Source: Treponema sp. (GTDB lineage Bacteria > Spirochaetota > Spirochaetia > Treponematales > Treponemataceae). From it: a stretch of DNA of 19,719 bases. The stretch is taken from positions 1 through 19,719 of the forward strand of contig JAITOJ010000090.1 in assembly GCA_031290005.1 (NCBI GenBank). Direction: 5' to 3'. The position numbers and the translations under genes are program-made. The notes beneath the pieces were generated by a model. It saw nothing but the letters and a program-made list of their open reading frames with translations. It was not told the origin of the DNA and searched no databases. Every line of letters begins with the position of its first letter. The first letter of the stretch is position 1. Of the stretch, positions 1 through 8,162 are shown one piece after another.

Positions 1-222
1 GCTTCCCCCGGGATTGCCTATACACGGCTTGACGGGGCGACGGGCCGGGGCTTTTCGGTGCCAAAATTGGGGGATTCCATCTGGCCGCAGCTTAATTCCG
101 TGATGGTACTGTATGTGACGCCGGAAGAAGAAAGCGCGGTACGGGGTATCGTGAAGAAACTGCGGACAAAATACGCCGGGGAAGGGCTGGCCTGTTTCAG
201 GAGTGAAGCGGAAGAACTATAG
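1..222 (+). CDS. PG0541-like PII-fold protein, 3' end only
   Basis: Frame 1 is open from the window edge to a TAG at 220-222 and gives 73 residues, so the start lies outside. The visible part contains YTRLDGATGRG, then PKLGDSIWPQLNSVM and a C-terminal LRTKYAGEGLACF segment. This spacing (G-x-x-x-x-TR, LG-x-x-x-WP-x-x-N, KY-x-x-EG) resembles the small PII-like proteins often called PG0541-family transporter-associated proteins, which commonly sit beside RND-type efflux genes. That match is from memory of the family, and no efflux gene is visible here. The gene converges on the kinase gene: the two reading frames overlap by six bases and share the palindrome CTATAG, which supplies both stop codons. 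No terminator lies between them. Confidence 0.6.
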   Translation, partial: ASPGIAYTRLDGATGRGFSVPKLGDSIWPQLNSVMVLYVTPEEESAVRGIVKKLRTKYAGEGLACFRSEAEEL

Positions 223-2247
223 GGCGCCTTCTTGCCCGTCCGCCGGAATTTTGAGTTCCACCAGGGTGCCCCCGGTTTCCGAAGAAGTAAAAACATATTC
301 CGCCCCAAGCTGCTGCGCCCGGTAGCGCATGGAGCGCAGGCCCAGGCCCGCCCGGCGTCTGCTTGGGGTAAGCGCCGGCTGTTCCGCTTCTTCGCCGTTG
401 AGCAGGGAATTGCCTGCTCCGTTGTCCTTCACCCGGATAACCAGAAATCGTTTTTCCTGTTTGACTTCCACCCGGACGCTGCTTGCCCGGGCGTGTTTGG
501 CCGCATTAGCCAGGGCTTCCTGCACAATCCGGTACACGTTGATGTCCTGAATATGGGTGAGGGGCGAAGTCTCCGGAACAGACCAGGTATAGACGCAGTG
601 GCAGGCGGTCTGCTGTTTATTGAAATTGTGGCATAAGGTATCAAGGGCCTCGTTCAGGCCGAAAGCGTCAAGTTCCACCGGGAAAGACTCGTGGGCATAC
701 TGGCGGGTGCGGGAGAGGGTTTCGTCAATCATGTCCGCCAGTTCCGGTATCAGGGTTTCCGGGCTTAACCCGGAGGCGATACCCCGGCAGAACATAGAAA
801 TACCCGCCAGCCGCTGGCAGATGTCATCGTGCAAATCCATGCTGAACCGGAGCCGCTCCAGCTCGCTTATCCGGGACACTTCAGTCTCCACCACCAGTCG
901 CAGTTTTGTTTCCTCGTTCCGCAGTCGCTTGACCGTGTTAGCGATAAACAGCGCGGCGCTGCATATATGGGGATGCACCGAATCATCCGCCTGATACAGA
1001 ATCAGCCCCAGGTATTCAGAGCCGGAACGCAGGTGATAAAGACACCACGCACGGGGCGCGCCGCCGGTATCCGTGACAGTCCGGGCGAAAATCTCCGACA
1101 GGTCAATAAGGGCGGGCTTGTTGTCCCCGAAAATACCGAAGTCCCCCTGCTGAAACAGCAAAATCCCTTTTGCTTCCGGGCAAGGCGACGGTTCGGGATA
1201 GAAAATCAGATAAAAGGCCGGAATGTTCAGATTGGTCAAAAAGTACCGCAGGGAAGGAAAGATTTGTTCCACGCTGACCACCTCCAGGAGGCTCTGGCCC
1301 AGATAACTGACATTGCGCAGGTAATTTTCCGAACGAACAGACTGAAACTGCAAGTCAGAAAACCGGGGACTGCCGGAACTTTGTTCATCCTCTCGTATCC
1401 CCGCACAGCCACAGGAAGCACGGAACTTTACCTCGGACTCAATATGGGTAACCGGAGGCACCGGTTTTCCCTGGATTGCGTCCCAAAGTACGCGCACCGC
1501 CTGGATTCCCAATTCACCCAGGGGCTGGCGCACCGTGGTCAGGGCGGGAGTTTCCAGGCGGGCCAGAGGAATATCATCAAAACCGGTAACCCCGCAGCGC
1601 CGCCAGCAAAGCTCGCTCTGTGCCCGGAGGACTTCCTGGATACCGATAGCCATGTTGTCATTGGCAGCCACAATAACGTCCGGTATGTCCCGACCTGAGG
1701 CAATATAGTCCCGAAGAAGAAGCTGGCCGGACGCAGCATGGAACGCTCCGTTCAGGACTTCGGCCCATATATCCGCCTGTTCTTCCTGCGGCAGCCGGGC
1801 GCGAAGGGCGTTGATAGACTTTCTGAAAATATGTTCCCGCGTCTGATTGTCCGGATGATTTACCGGGCCGCCGATATACAAAAATTTCCGGTATCCGTGC
1901 GGGGAAATCAGATGTTCCATGAGGGATTCCATGGAAGTCCGGTTTTTTACGATTATGGCGGGAAAATCCCGGAGGCGGTTTCCGATAGACACCACCGGCA
2001 CGGTCTTCAGTGCGCCGGGCAGGCTGGAAAAATCCCGGAGGCTGAGCGGCTGCGACAGGAGGGCGGAAGAAAGAATCAAGATACCGTCCATGGCAAGATT
2101 TTCTATGAAAGAAAAAAATGTCCGGTTTCCGCCCGCCTGCGCACAGACCAGTTCCATGCCCAGCCGTTCGGCTTCGCTTCGGATTCCCCGGTACACGGAA
2201 ATTTGATATTCCTCGTCCAAATTATTCAAAAATAGTCCTATGCGCAT
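217..2247 (-). CDS. Cytoplasmic sugar-sensing histidine kinase: LacI-type ligand domain + GAF-like + HisKA_3/HATPase
   Basis: 676 residues. Residues 1-280 form a LacI/periplasmic-binding-protein-like sugar domain (MRIGLFLNNLDEEYQ at the N-terminus, TGFDDIPLARLETPALTTVR at 221-240, ending in RASCGCAG at 276-283). The LacI DNA-binding HTH is absent. Residues about 305-440 look GAF-like. A NarL/LytS-type kinase core follows: H-box SMDLHDDICQRLAG with His473, N-box IVQEALANAAKHA (574-586), G1 VKDNGAG (606-612), G2 GLGLRSMR (635-642). No signal peptide or transmembrane helix is visible, so the sensor should act in the cytoplasm, probably on an imported xylan-derived sugar (inference). The ATG is preceded by AAAGGATGT. 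The gene is divergent from the CE4/response-regulator genes; the nearby NarL-type regulator is the likely phosphotransfer partner. The RxSCGC ending also occurs where such domains are fused to GGDEF outputs. Confidence 0.88.
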   Translation of the reverse strand: MRIGLFLNNLDEEYQISVYRGIRSEAERLGMELVCAQAGGNRTFFSFIENLAMDGILILSSALLSQPLSLRDFSSLPGALKTVPVVSIGNRLRDFPAIIVKNRTSMESLMEHLISPHGYRKFLYIGGPVNHPDNQTREHIFRKSINALRARLPQEEQADIWAEVLNGAFHAASGQLLLRDYIASGRDIPDVIVAANDNMAIGIQEVLRAQSELCWRRCGVTGFDDIPLARLETPALTTVRQPLGELGIQAVRVLWDAIQGKPVPPVTHIESEVKFRASCGCAGIREDEQSSGSPRFSDLQFQSVRSENYLRNVSYLGQSLLEVVSVEQIFPSLRYFLTNLNIPAFYLIFYPEPSPCPEAKGILLFQQGDFGIFGDNKPALIDLSEIFARTVTDTGGAPRAWCLYHLRSGSEYLGLILYQADDSVHPHICSAALFIANTVKRLRNEETKLRLVVETEVSRISELERLRFSMDLHDDICQRLAGISMFCRGIASGLSPETLIPELADMIDETLSRTRQYAHESFPVELDAFGLNEALDTLCHNFNKQQTACHCVYTWSVPETSPLTHIQDINVYRIVQEALANAAKHARASSVRVEVKQEKRFLVIRVKDNGAGNSLLNGEEAEQPALTPSRRRAGLGLRSMRYRAQQLGAEYVFTSSETGGTLVELKIPADGQEGAL

Positions 2248-2271
2248 ACATCCTTTCGGTAAAAATGCCTA

Positions 2272-2301
2272 TTGCATGGTAAAGATACTTTACTCTATCA
2301 T
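2272..2301 (+). promoter_or_regulatory. Putative promoter for the CE4/response-regulator genes
   Basis: TTGCAT (2272-2277) and TATCAT (2296-2301) are separated by 18 bases in the 93-base gap between the divergent kinase and deacetylase genes. A perfect inverted repeat TAAAG-ATA-CTTTA (2280-2292) lies in the spacer and could be an operator. The ten bases CTCTATCATA covering the -10 recur at 11850-11859, upstream of another lipoprotein of the locus. The assignment is by eye only. Confidence 0.35.
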
Positions 2302-2340
2302 ATCTGACATAAAATTCAATCAGGGGAAAAGGGGATAAAA

Positions 2341-3063
2341 ATGAAAAACTTTTCAGGAGGACTTATAGCAATGGGAGTTTTGACAACCTTGGCGGGATGC
2401 GCTTCAAACCAGCCGTACCCGCCCGCGTATCCTGTTCCCGATAAGGTTATCGCCTTTACGATTGACGACGGGCCTTCGACCAAAACAGACCGGCTTCTGG
2501 AAGTTCTGGAAGAACAGCATATAAAAGCAACGTGTTTCCTCATTGGCAGAAATATCCGCCAGTACCCGGCGGCAGCGGTCCGGATTTTTGAAGCGGGTCA
2601 CGAAATCGGGAACCACTCGGACAGTTGGGAGGGACTGGGCGGCAAGGACGAAAAAGCAATCAGCGCAAGCTTGGAAGCAGCGTCAGCGGAAATCGTGAAC
2701 ATAACCGGAAGCAGCCCGGTATATTTCCGCGCTCCCAACTTGGATTACGGCCCTGGCGTCCTCGCGTCTGTGGCCGGTGATATGGGCATGTCTCTCACCG
2801 GAACCGATGTCATCGCCATGGACTGGGAAGCGGCTATCACTACGGATGGCATCATCGACAATGTTATCAACAGCGCGAAGGACGGCGGCATTATTCTGAT
2901 TCATGAACGCCACGAAGGCGACCTGGAACGGACTATCCGGGCGATTCCCGTGATTGCCGATAAATTGCGCCAGGCCGGATATGAGATTGTGACCGTAACG
3001 GAACTTGCGGCAAAAAAGGACGTTGTTCTGGAACCGGGCGTCACATATACTGTTATCAGATAG
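2341..3063 (+). CDS. Polysaccharide deacetylase lipoprotein (CE4), probable acetylxylan esterase
   Basis: 240 residues. The signal peptide ends in lipobox LAGC (Cys20), so the enzyme should be lipid-anchored. The CE4 (NodB) motifs are in order: TIDDGP with Asp42/Asp43, GHEIGNHSDSW (86-96), YFRAPN with Arg130, DW at 161-162, and LIHE with His188. The second histidine of the metal motif (H-S/T-x-x-H) is replaced by Trp96. From memory, clostridial CE4 acetylxylan esterases also lack this histidine and carry the RxPN form of motif 3, which favours acetyl-xylan over chitin or peptidoglycan, as does the xylanase neighbourhood. The ribosome-binding site AAGGGGA lies just before the ATG. It is the first of two tandem paralogues, 12 bases before the next. 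CE4 is firm; the substrate is inferred. Confidence 0.85.
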   Translation: MKNFSGGLIAMGVLTTLAGCASNQPYPPAYPVPDKVIAFTIDDGPSTKTDRLLEVLEEQHIKATCFLIGRNIRQYPAAAVRIFEAGHEIGNHSDSWEGLGGKDEKAISASLEAASAEIVNITGSSPVYFRAPNLDYGPGVLASVAGDMGMSLTGTDVIAMDWEAAITTDGIIDNVINSAKDGGIILIHERHEGDLERTIRAIPVIADKLRQAGYEIVTVTELAAKKDVVLEPGVTYTVIR

Positions 3064-3075
3064 CGGAGGTTTAGT

Positions 3076-3858
3076 ATGAAAAGCAAGCGCCAAGCTGTGT
3101 GTGTTTTTGCGGTGATTGCTGCCCTGTCTCTGACAGCATGTAAGTCTAATGCTTCGTCAGACGAAGAGAATGTCGAATATACCGTTACGGGAATTAGTGC
3201 CGCTATAGATGAGAATTGGGAAAGTTTGGGATATGCCGCGCGGCCAACCAAATACATCGCCATTAGTTTTGACGACGGGCCCGCGGGGGCGGTCACAAAC
3301 AGCCTGCTGGCAACGCTGGAAGCCAAGAAGGTGAAGGCTACCTTCTTTCTGATTGGCCAAAATATCCACAGCCGTCAGGCTCCGGCAAAAGCGATTTTTG
3401 CCGCCGGTCATGAATTAGGCAATCATTCAAACGGCTATGATGGACTGGGCGGTTCAACGGCTGAAGACACCATCAGGACAAGCCTTGAGAAAGCCTCGGC
3501 GGAGATTAAAGAAATAACCGGCGCTGACCCGGTGTTTTTCCGCGCCCCCAACGTGGCATATGGCACAAACCTCACCAAAGTCTGTACGGAAATGGGAATG
3601 TCCATCATCGGTGTCAGCGTGTGGAGCAACGATTACCAGGGCGCTGTTACGACCGAACAGTTGGTCCAAAATGTGCTGACCGCCGCTCAAGACGGAGGCA
3701 TCATCAACTGCCACGAACTGCAAAAAACCGCTGACGGGCTTGCCGCTCTGATTGACGGACTTCGCGAAAAAGGGTTCTGGATTATGTCCGTGGGGCAGCT
3801 TGCGGTGATAAAATGCAAAACCCTGGAAGCGGGAAAGCAGTATGACAGCATTAAGTAA
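3076..3858 (+). CDS. Polysaccharide deacetylase lipoprotein (CE4), second tandem copy
   Basis: 260 residues, lipobox LTAC (Cys22). CE4 motifs: ISFDDGP with Asp66/Asp67, GHELGNHSNGYDGLGG (111-126), FFRAPN with Arg156, and CHE with His213. The usual second metal histidine is Tyr121. It is clearly paralogous to the preceding gene: same motif order, same NHSxxxxGLGG pattern, and the same short tail with an LExGxxY motif. It carries an extra stretch (about residues 28-58) before the NodB domain. The start is supported by GGAGG seven bases upstream. The gene overlaps the response-regulator frame by 17 bases, suggesting coupled expression. A role in deacetylating acetyl-xylan is inferred from context; oligosaccharide or peptidoglycan deacetylation is not excluded. 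Confidence 0.85.
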   Translation: MKSKRQAVCVFAVIAALSLTACKSNASSDEENVEYTVTGISAAIDENWESLGYAARPTKYIAISFDDGPAGAVTNSLLATLEAKKVKATFFLIGQNIHSRQAPAKAIFAAGHELGNHSNGYDGLGGSTAEDTIRTSLEKASAEIKEITGADPVFFRAPNVAYGTNLTKVCTEMGMSIIGVSVWSNDYQGAVTTEQLVQNVLTAAQDGGIINCHELQKTADGLAALIDGLREKGFWIMSVGQLAVIKCKTLEAGKQYDSIK

Positions 3859-4525
3859 TATGAATCCTGTTAAAATAGTGATTGTGGATGACCATCCTCT
3901 GTTCAGCAAAGGGCTTGCGTCCCTGATTGCCAGCCATCCGGGATATGAAATCGCGGGGGAGGCGAAAAATTCCGCAGAGGCCCTGAAACTGTTCCGGGAA
4001 CGGCAGCCGAATCTGGCAATTGTTGACCTCAACCTGGGGGATGAAAACGGCATGGATTTGATAACCGGCATCCGGGACCGCTACCCCGATATGGTTATTC
4101 TGGTGCTTTCCATGCACGACGAACGGTATTATTCCGAGCGGGTGCTCCGTCTGGGCGCGTCAGGGTATATCATGAAAAACGAGGCGGGAACCAAAGTGCT
4201 GGACGCCATCAAAACGGTTATGTCGGGAAAGATATATCTGAGCGAGGCTGAGCAGGAGCGTCTTTCCGAGGCCCTCGCAGGGGAACCGGGCAAAAATGAC
4301 AAAGACCGGTACGCTTCGGTGCAGAAACTTTCCGACCGGCAGCTTGAAATATTCACCCTCATCGGCAAGGGACTGGGCACAGTGGAAATCGCGACCAAGC
4401 TGGATTTAAGCACCAAGACCATAGACACCCATAAGGAACACATAAAACTCAAACTGCACTGCAATACTTCCCAGGAACTGCGGCAGCTTGCCATTGAGTG
4501 GGCGGCGTACACTCCGTCCGCCTGA
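3842..4525 (+). CDS. NarL/FixJ-type response regulator
   Basis: 227 residues. An N-terminal receiver domain has the acidic pair Asp16/Asp17 (IVIVDDHPLF), the probable phosphoacceptor Asp62 (IVDLNLGDENG), Ser90 and Lys112. A LuxR-type HTH occupies about 161-225 (LSDRQLEIFTLIGKGLGTVE, then TKTIDTHKEHIKLKL). HisKA_3 kinases normally pair with this class, so the LacI-HisKA_3 kinase encoded on the other strand is the expected partner. Two starts are possible: ATG 3842 inside the deacetylase gene, preceded by GGGAAAG, or ATG 3860 one base after that gene's stop codon, as in termination-reinitiation. The receiver fold begins at residue 9, so both would be functional. The likely target is the promoter before the transporter gene that follows (inference). 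Confidence 0.9.
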   Translation: MTALSNMNPVKIVIVDDHPLFSKGLASLIASHPGYEIAGEAKNSAEALKLFRERQPNLAIVDLNLGDENGMDLITGIRDRYPDMVILVLSMHDERYYSERVLRLGASGYIMKNEAGTKVLDAIKTVMSGKIYLSEAEQERLSEALAGEPGKNDKDRYASVQKLSDRQLEIFTLIGKGLGTVEIATKLDLSTKTIDTHKEHIKLKLHCNTSQELRQLAIEWAAYTPSA

Positions 4526-4541
4526 TAGGTAAAATCTCTTA

Positions 4542-4571
4542 TTTACTATATATATTCCCGGTTTTTATACT
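4542..4571 (+). promoter_or_regulatory. Putative promoter of the transporter/xylanase operon
   Basis: TTTACT (4542-4547) and TATACT (4566-4571) are separated by 18 bases in the 75-base gap before the solute-binding protein gene. A strong ribosome-binding site (AAGGAG, 4588-4593) follows. The -10 matches the sigma-70 consensus at five of six positions, the -35 at four of six. This is the natural place for control by the neighbouring response regulator, but no clear operator repeat is visible. Confidence 0.45.
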
Positions 4572-4600
4572 GGCATCACTTTTTATCAAGGAGCAACCCC

Positions 4601-6280
4601 ATGATTTATAAAATTCTGATTCGTAAAATCATCCATATGGGAATGGTTTGTCTGTGCGCGGCGTCAGTTCTCTTGCTGCTGTCCTGCGGGAAAAAAGCGG
4701 CTGCCGGGGCCGCAAGCGGAGACCCGGACTATCCAATCAACATTTCAGTGTTTTCCATGTCAAATATGCAGCAGCCGCCCAAGGACAACAAGATATACAA
4801 ATGGATTGAGGACAATCTGCACGTCACTTTCACCTGGGATATTCTGGTGGGCGAGAAAGACCAGAAAATCGGCGTGATGATTGCGGGCGGCGACTACCCG
4901 GACATTCTCCATGTGGACAGCCCCAAATTTTACGAGGCCGGATCTCTCATCCCCCTGGATGACCTTATTGAAAAATATGCCCCCCGGATCAAACAGCATT
5001 ATGCCGAAGCCTGGGAAAAAATGAAGGAAGAAGACGGCCATGTGTACACCCTCCCGGTCTGGGGCGTCTATGAAGGCAAAGACTGGAGCGCCTGGTACGG
5101 AGACTCAGCCATGTGGATACAAAAGGAAGTGCTCCGGGAATTCGGCTATCCCAAGGTGGCCACTTTGGATGAATATTTCGATATTCTGAGTAAATACAAG
5201 GAAAAGTATCCCACCATTAACGGAATGCCTACCATTCCCTTTACCATCCTGACCTATGACTGGCACGACTTCTGCCTCATCAATCCCCCGAACTTTCTGG
5301 GTGGATTCTCCAACGACGGCAACGGCACGGTTGACCCGGTGACTCACGAATACAAGGTGTTCCTGTATCAGGACATTTCAAAACGGTGGTTCAAAAAGCT
5401 GAACGAGGTGAATGCCCGAGGGCTTATCGACCGTTCCTGCTTTGTGGACAACTATGACCAGTATCTTTCCAAAATCGCTTCTGGTCGAGTCTTGAGTTTC
5501 CACGACCAGGCATGGCAGTTCCAGAGCGGCGAATCTTCCCTGGCGTCCCAGGAAATGTATAACCGTACGTATCTGCCCCTCCCTATCGTGTTTGACGAAT
5601 CCATCCAGCCCCGCTACCGGAACCGCAAAATTCCCAACATCGGACAAGGTATCGGCATCAGCGTGAAGGCCAAAGACCCGGTGCGGATTATCCGCTTTCT
5701 GGAAGCCCAGATGAGCGACGATGCCCAGAAGATAACCGGCTCATGGGGCATTTTGGGCGAGGACTATCAACTGGACGAAAACGGCGTGCCCTACCGTACC
5801 CAGGTGCAGCGTGACCAGCAGGCGGACGAGGTGTGGAAGCTGCATAATCAGGCGGCCCTGTGGTGGAGCCACAATCCCAAAATCGAAGGTTCATTCAGCG
5901 ACGGCAATCCTTCGAGCATTGCCGACCTGTTCCACGAGCGGGAGGCGACTCTCCGGCCAGAGGACACGGAAGTGTGGGCGGCCTATGATGTGGAAAACAA
6001 CGCTGAAATGATGGACAAAGACCCGCCGGCAAATCCGGTGTGGTTCCCCATGTGGCAGGTGTCGCCTCTGGACGGTTCCGAAGCCCAGCTTGCCTGGCAG
6101 CGCGCCCAGTCGGTCTACCGCAAATATCTGCCCCAAATCATTTTGGCCGCGCCCGCGCAATTTGAACGGCTTTGGGCTGAATATGTGTCGGAATTGGGCA
6201 AAGTCGGACTTCGCGAATATGAGGCATTTTTCCAGGACGCGGTCAACAAGCGTATCGAAAAATGGAGTCCTAAAAATTGA
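4601..6280 (+). CDS. LplA-type extracellular solute-binding lipoprotein of an oligosaccharide ABC importer
   Basis: 559 residues, the usual length of the large LplA/YtcQ branch of family-1 solute-binding proteins. The N-terminus is a signal peptide with lipobox LLSC (Cys29), followed by an Ala/Gly linker and a binding fold that starts at about residue 45 (INISVFSMSN). Typical elements include GGDYPDILHVD and the C-terminal FQDAVNKRIEKW. The start ATG 4601 has AAGGAG at good spacing; a shorter start at Met13 would leave a weaker signal peptide. The gene heads an operon with LplB- and YtcP-type permeases. In Paenibacillus the same trio imports aldouronates released from glucuronoxylan, and the GH10 and GH30 genes downstream suggest a xylan-oligosaccharide ligand here (inference). 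Confidence 0.9.
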   Translation: MIYKILIRKIIHMGMVCLCAASVLLLLSCGKKAAAGAASGDPDYPINISVFSMSNMQQPPKDNKIYKWIEDNLHVTFTWDILVGEKDQKIGVMIAGGDYPDILHVDSPKFYEAGSLIPLDDLIEKYAPRIKQHYAEAWEKMKEEDGHVYTLPVWGVYEGKDWSAWYGDSAMWIQKEVLREFGYPKVATLDEYFDILSKYKEKYPTINGMPTIPFTILTYDWHDFCLINPPNFLGGFSNDGNGTVDPVTHEYKVFLYQDISKRWFKKLNEVNARGLIDRSCFVDNYDQYLSKIASGRVLSFHDQAWQFQSGESSLASQEMYNRTYLPLPIVFDESIQPRYRNRKIPNIGQGIGISVKAKDPVRIIRFLEAQMSDDAQKITGSWGILGEDYQLDENGVPYRTQVQRDQQADEVWKLHNQAALWWSHNPKIEGSFSDGNPSSIADLFHEREATLRPEDTEVWAAYDVENNAEMMDKDPPANPVWFPMWQVSPLDGSEAQLAWQRAQSVYRKYLPQIILAAPAQFERLWAEYVSELGKVGLREYEAFFQDAVNKRIEKWSPKN

Positions 6281-7203
6281 CGCTCCATAAGGAAAAGACG
6301 TTTTTACAAAAACTGATTTCCCAAAAACAGCTCGTGTTCATGTCCGTGCCCCTGATGCTGTACGTGATTCTGTTCGCATACGTCCCCATCTGGGGCTGGA
6401 CAATGGCCTTCCAGAACTACAAGCCCGCGCGCGGTTTCTTCCAGCAGGAATGGGCCGGCCTCCGGTGGTTCACGTTTTTGTTCACTGACCCGGCCTTCCT
6501 CCGGGTACTGCGGAATACCATTGCCATGAGCTTTATCAACATGGCAATGGGATACATTACCGCTATCGTCTTTGCCTTGCTGCTCAACGAGCTTAAAAAA
6601 ATTCTGTTCAAGCGGGTGGTACAGACCATATCGTACCTGCCCCACTTCCTTTCATGGATTATCGTGACCGGTCTGGTGGCCACCATGCTGTCTGTGGAAA
6701 ACGGGGCGGTGAACGATTTGCTCATGGCCCTGAAAATCATCAGGGAGCCAATTCTCTTTTTGAGCGTGCCCAAATATTTCTGGGGCATTGTGGGGTTCAC
6801 GTATGTGTGGAAAGAAGTGGGCTGGAACACGATTATCTATCTGGCTGCCATGGCGGGGATTGACCCGGCGCTCTACGAGGCAGCCGAAATCGACGGGTGC
6901 AACCGGTATCAGAAGATGGGGTATATCACCCTGCCTGGCATCAAGTCCACCATTGTTATCATGATGATTATGAGTATCGGCCATATTCTGGACGCGGGGT
7001 TTGAGCTGCAATATCTGCTCAAAAACGGGCTGATTCAGGATGTGGCGGAAACCATCGATATTTACGTTCTCAAGTACGGGTTTGAAAATTTCAATTATTC
7101 CCTGGCTACCGCTGCGGGGATGTTCAAGAATGTGGTCAATATCAGCCTGATTTTCATTGCCAACACTTTGGCAAAACGCATGGGCGAGGAGCGGCTGATA
7201 TGA
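6277..7203 (+). CDS. ABC sugar transporter permease, LplB-type
   Basis: 308 residues with about six hydrophobic segments. The N-terminal FQNYKPARGF (45-54) is the FxxYxPxxG signature of LplB permeases. The EAA loop that docks the ATPase reads YEAAEIDGCNRYQKMGYITL (200-219) and continues PGI. The start is an unusual TTG at 6277 that overlaps the upstream TGA stop in the string TTGA; GGAG nine bases upstream supports it, and translation is probably coupled. Its 3' end overlaps the second permease by four bases (ATGA). It forms the inner-membrane channel with the YtcP-type partner. No nucleotide-binding subunit is encoded in the operon, so a shared MsmX/MsmK-like ATPase elsewhere is expected from knowledge of this family. 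Confidence 0.93.
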   Translation: MTLHKEKTFLQKLISQKQLVFMSVPLMLYVILFAYVPIWGWTMAFQNYKPARGFFQQEWAGLRWFTFLFTDPAFLRVLRNTIAMSFINMAMGYITAIVFALLLNELKKILFKRVVQTISYLPHFLSWIIVTGLVATMLSVENGAVNDLLMALKIIREPILFLSVPKYFWGIVGFTYVWKEVGWNTIIYLAAMAGIDPALYEAAEIDGCNRYQKMGYITLPGIKSTIVIMMIMSIGHILDAGFELQYLLKNGLIQDVAETIDIYVLKYGFENFNYSLATAAGMFKNVVNISLIFIANTLAKRMGEERLI

Positions 7204-8111
7204 AAAAACTGTCCGCTTCAAAAATCGAAACCTATGTGTTCAATACGGCGAATCTTTTCATTATGCTGGTTATCATGGTGGTCACTCTGTATCCGTTCTG
7301 GAATACCATGATAGTATCTTTCAACAGCGCCACAGATACCACCCGAGGGGGCATCACGTTCTGGCCCCGGGAGTTCACTTTGCAAAATTACCGGGCGGTT
7401 TTTTCCACGGGCACGATTTTTCACGCTTTTTGGGTTTCCGTTGCCCGAACAGTGATTCAAACCGTCACCGGGGTGTTTTTTACCAGCATGATTGCCTATG
7501 CCTTGAGCCGGAAGGAATATATATTTCGTAAGCCTTTCACGCTTATCCTGGTGCTGTCCATGTATATCAACGCGGGGCTGATTCCGGCTTATTTTCTGAT
7601 GCGTTCCCTGCATTTGATTAACACGTTCTGGGTCTATGTGGTTCCCGGTATGGTGGGGGCGTTCAACTTTGTGGTCATTCGTACGTATATGCGGAGCCTG
7701 CCGGAAAGTATTATTGAGTCCGCCAAGATTGACGGGTGCGGGGAATTTGTCATCTTTATCCGTATCATTCTGCCTCTCTGTCTGCCGGTGCTGGCGACGG
7801 TGGCCCTGTTTGTGGCGGTGGGTTCCTGGAATTCCTGGTTCGACACCATGATTTATAACTCCCGGAACGTGAATTTACATACCCTGCAATACAAGCTGAT
7901 GGAATATCTTCAGTCGAGTCAAAGTCAGGCCAAGAGCGCGGCGGCTATCGGCGCCATGGGTATGTCCCAGAACGCTGCGGCAAGTATGGTCACTCCGGTG
8001 AGTATCCGGGCGGCCATCACAGTGGTGGCGGCTCTGCCAATTCTGGTGGTCTACCCTTTCCTCCAGCGCTACTTCGTGGTGGGACTCAATGTGGGGGGAG
8101 TTAAGGAATAG
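7200..8111 (+). CDS. ABC sugar transporter permease, YtcP/LplC-type
   Basis: 303 residues, MalG-like, with about six membrane segments. The EAA loop is ESAKIDGCGEFVIFIRIILP (173-192). The N-terminal YPFWNTMIVSFNSATDTTRG and the C-terminal FLQRYFVVGLNVGGVKE are typical of the YtcP branch that partners LplB. The ATG overlaps the stop codon of the first permease (ATGA), and GAGGAG lies upstream, so the two permeases should be made in step. The stop codon sits within a degenerate 8-base tandem repeat that fills most of the gap to the GH10 gene. It is the second half of the membrane channel for the oligosaccharide importer. Confidence 0.93.
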   Translation: MKKLSASKIETYVFNTANLFIMLVIMVVTLYPFWNTMIVSFNSATDTTRGGITFWPREFTLQNYRAVFSTGTIFHAFWVSVARTVIQTVTGVFFTSMIAYALSRKEYIFRKPFTLILVLSMYINAGLIPAYFLMRSLHLINTFWVYVVPGMVGAFNFVVIRTYMRSLPESIIESAKIDGCGEFVIFIRIILPLCLPVLATVALFVAVGSWNSWFDTMIYNSRNVNLHTLQYKLMEYLQSSQSQAKSAAAIGAMGMSQNAAASMVTPVSIRAAITVVAALPILVVYPFLQRYFVVGLNVGGVKE

Positions 8112-8145
8112 ATGAATAGTGAGATAGACGAATAGAGAAATAGAA
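8106..8145. repeat. Degenerate 8-base tandem repeat (GAATAGAN, about five copies)
   Basis: From 8106 the sequence falls into consecutive 8-base units: gaatagat, gaatagtg, agatagac, gaatagag, aaatagaa. The first unit contains the stop codon of the permease gene, and the last abuts the ribosome-binding site of the GH10 gene (GGAGG, 8151-8155). No promoter is visible in this 51-base gap, so the xylanases probably depend on read-through from the transporter promoter. Confidence 0.6.
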
Positions 8146-8162
8146 AAATTGGAGGTTTAAGA

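Noticed and set aside
829..1698. 289-codon plus-strand open frame opposite the kinase gene
   Set aside because: It lies wholly inside the kinase gene on the other strand, and its product has no recognisable motif, whereas the kinase strand carries complete conserved domains.
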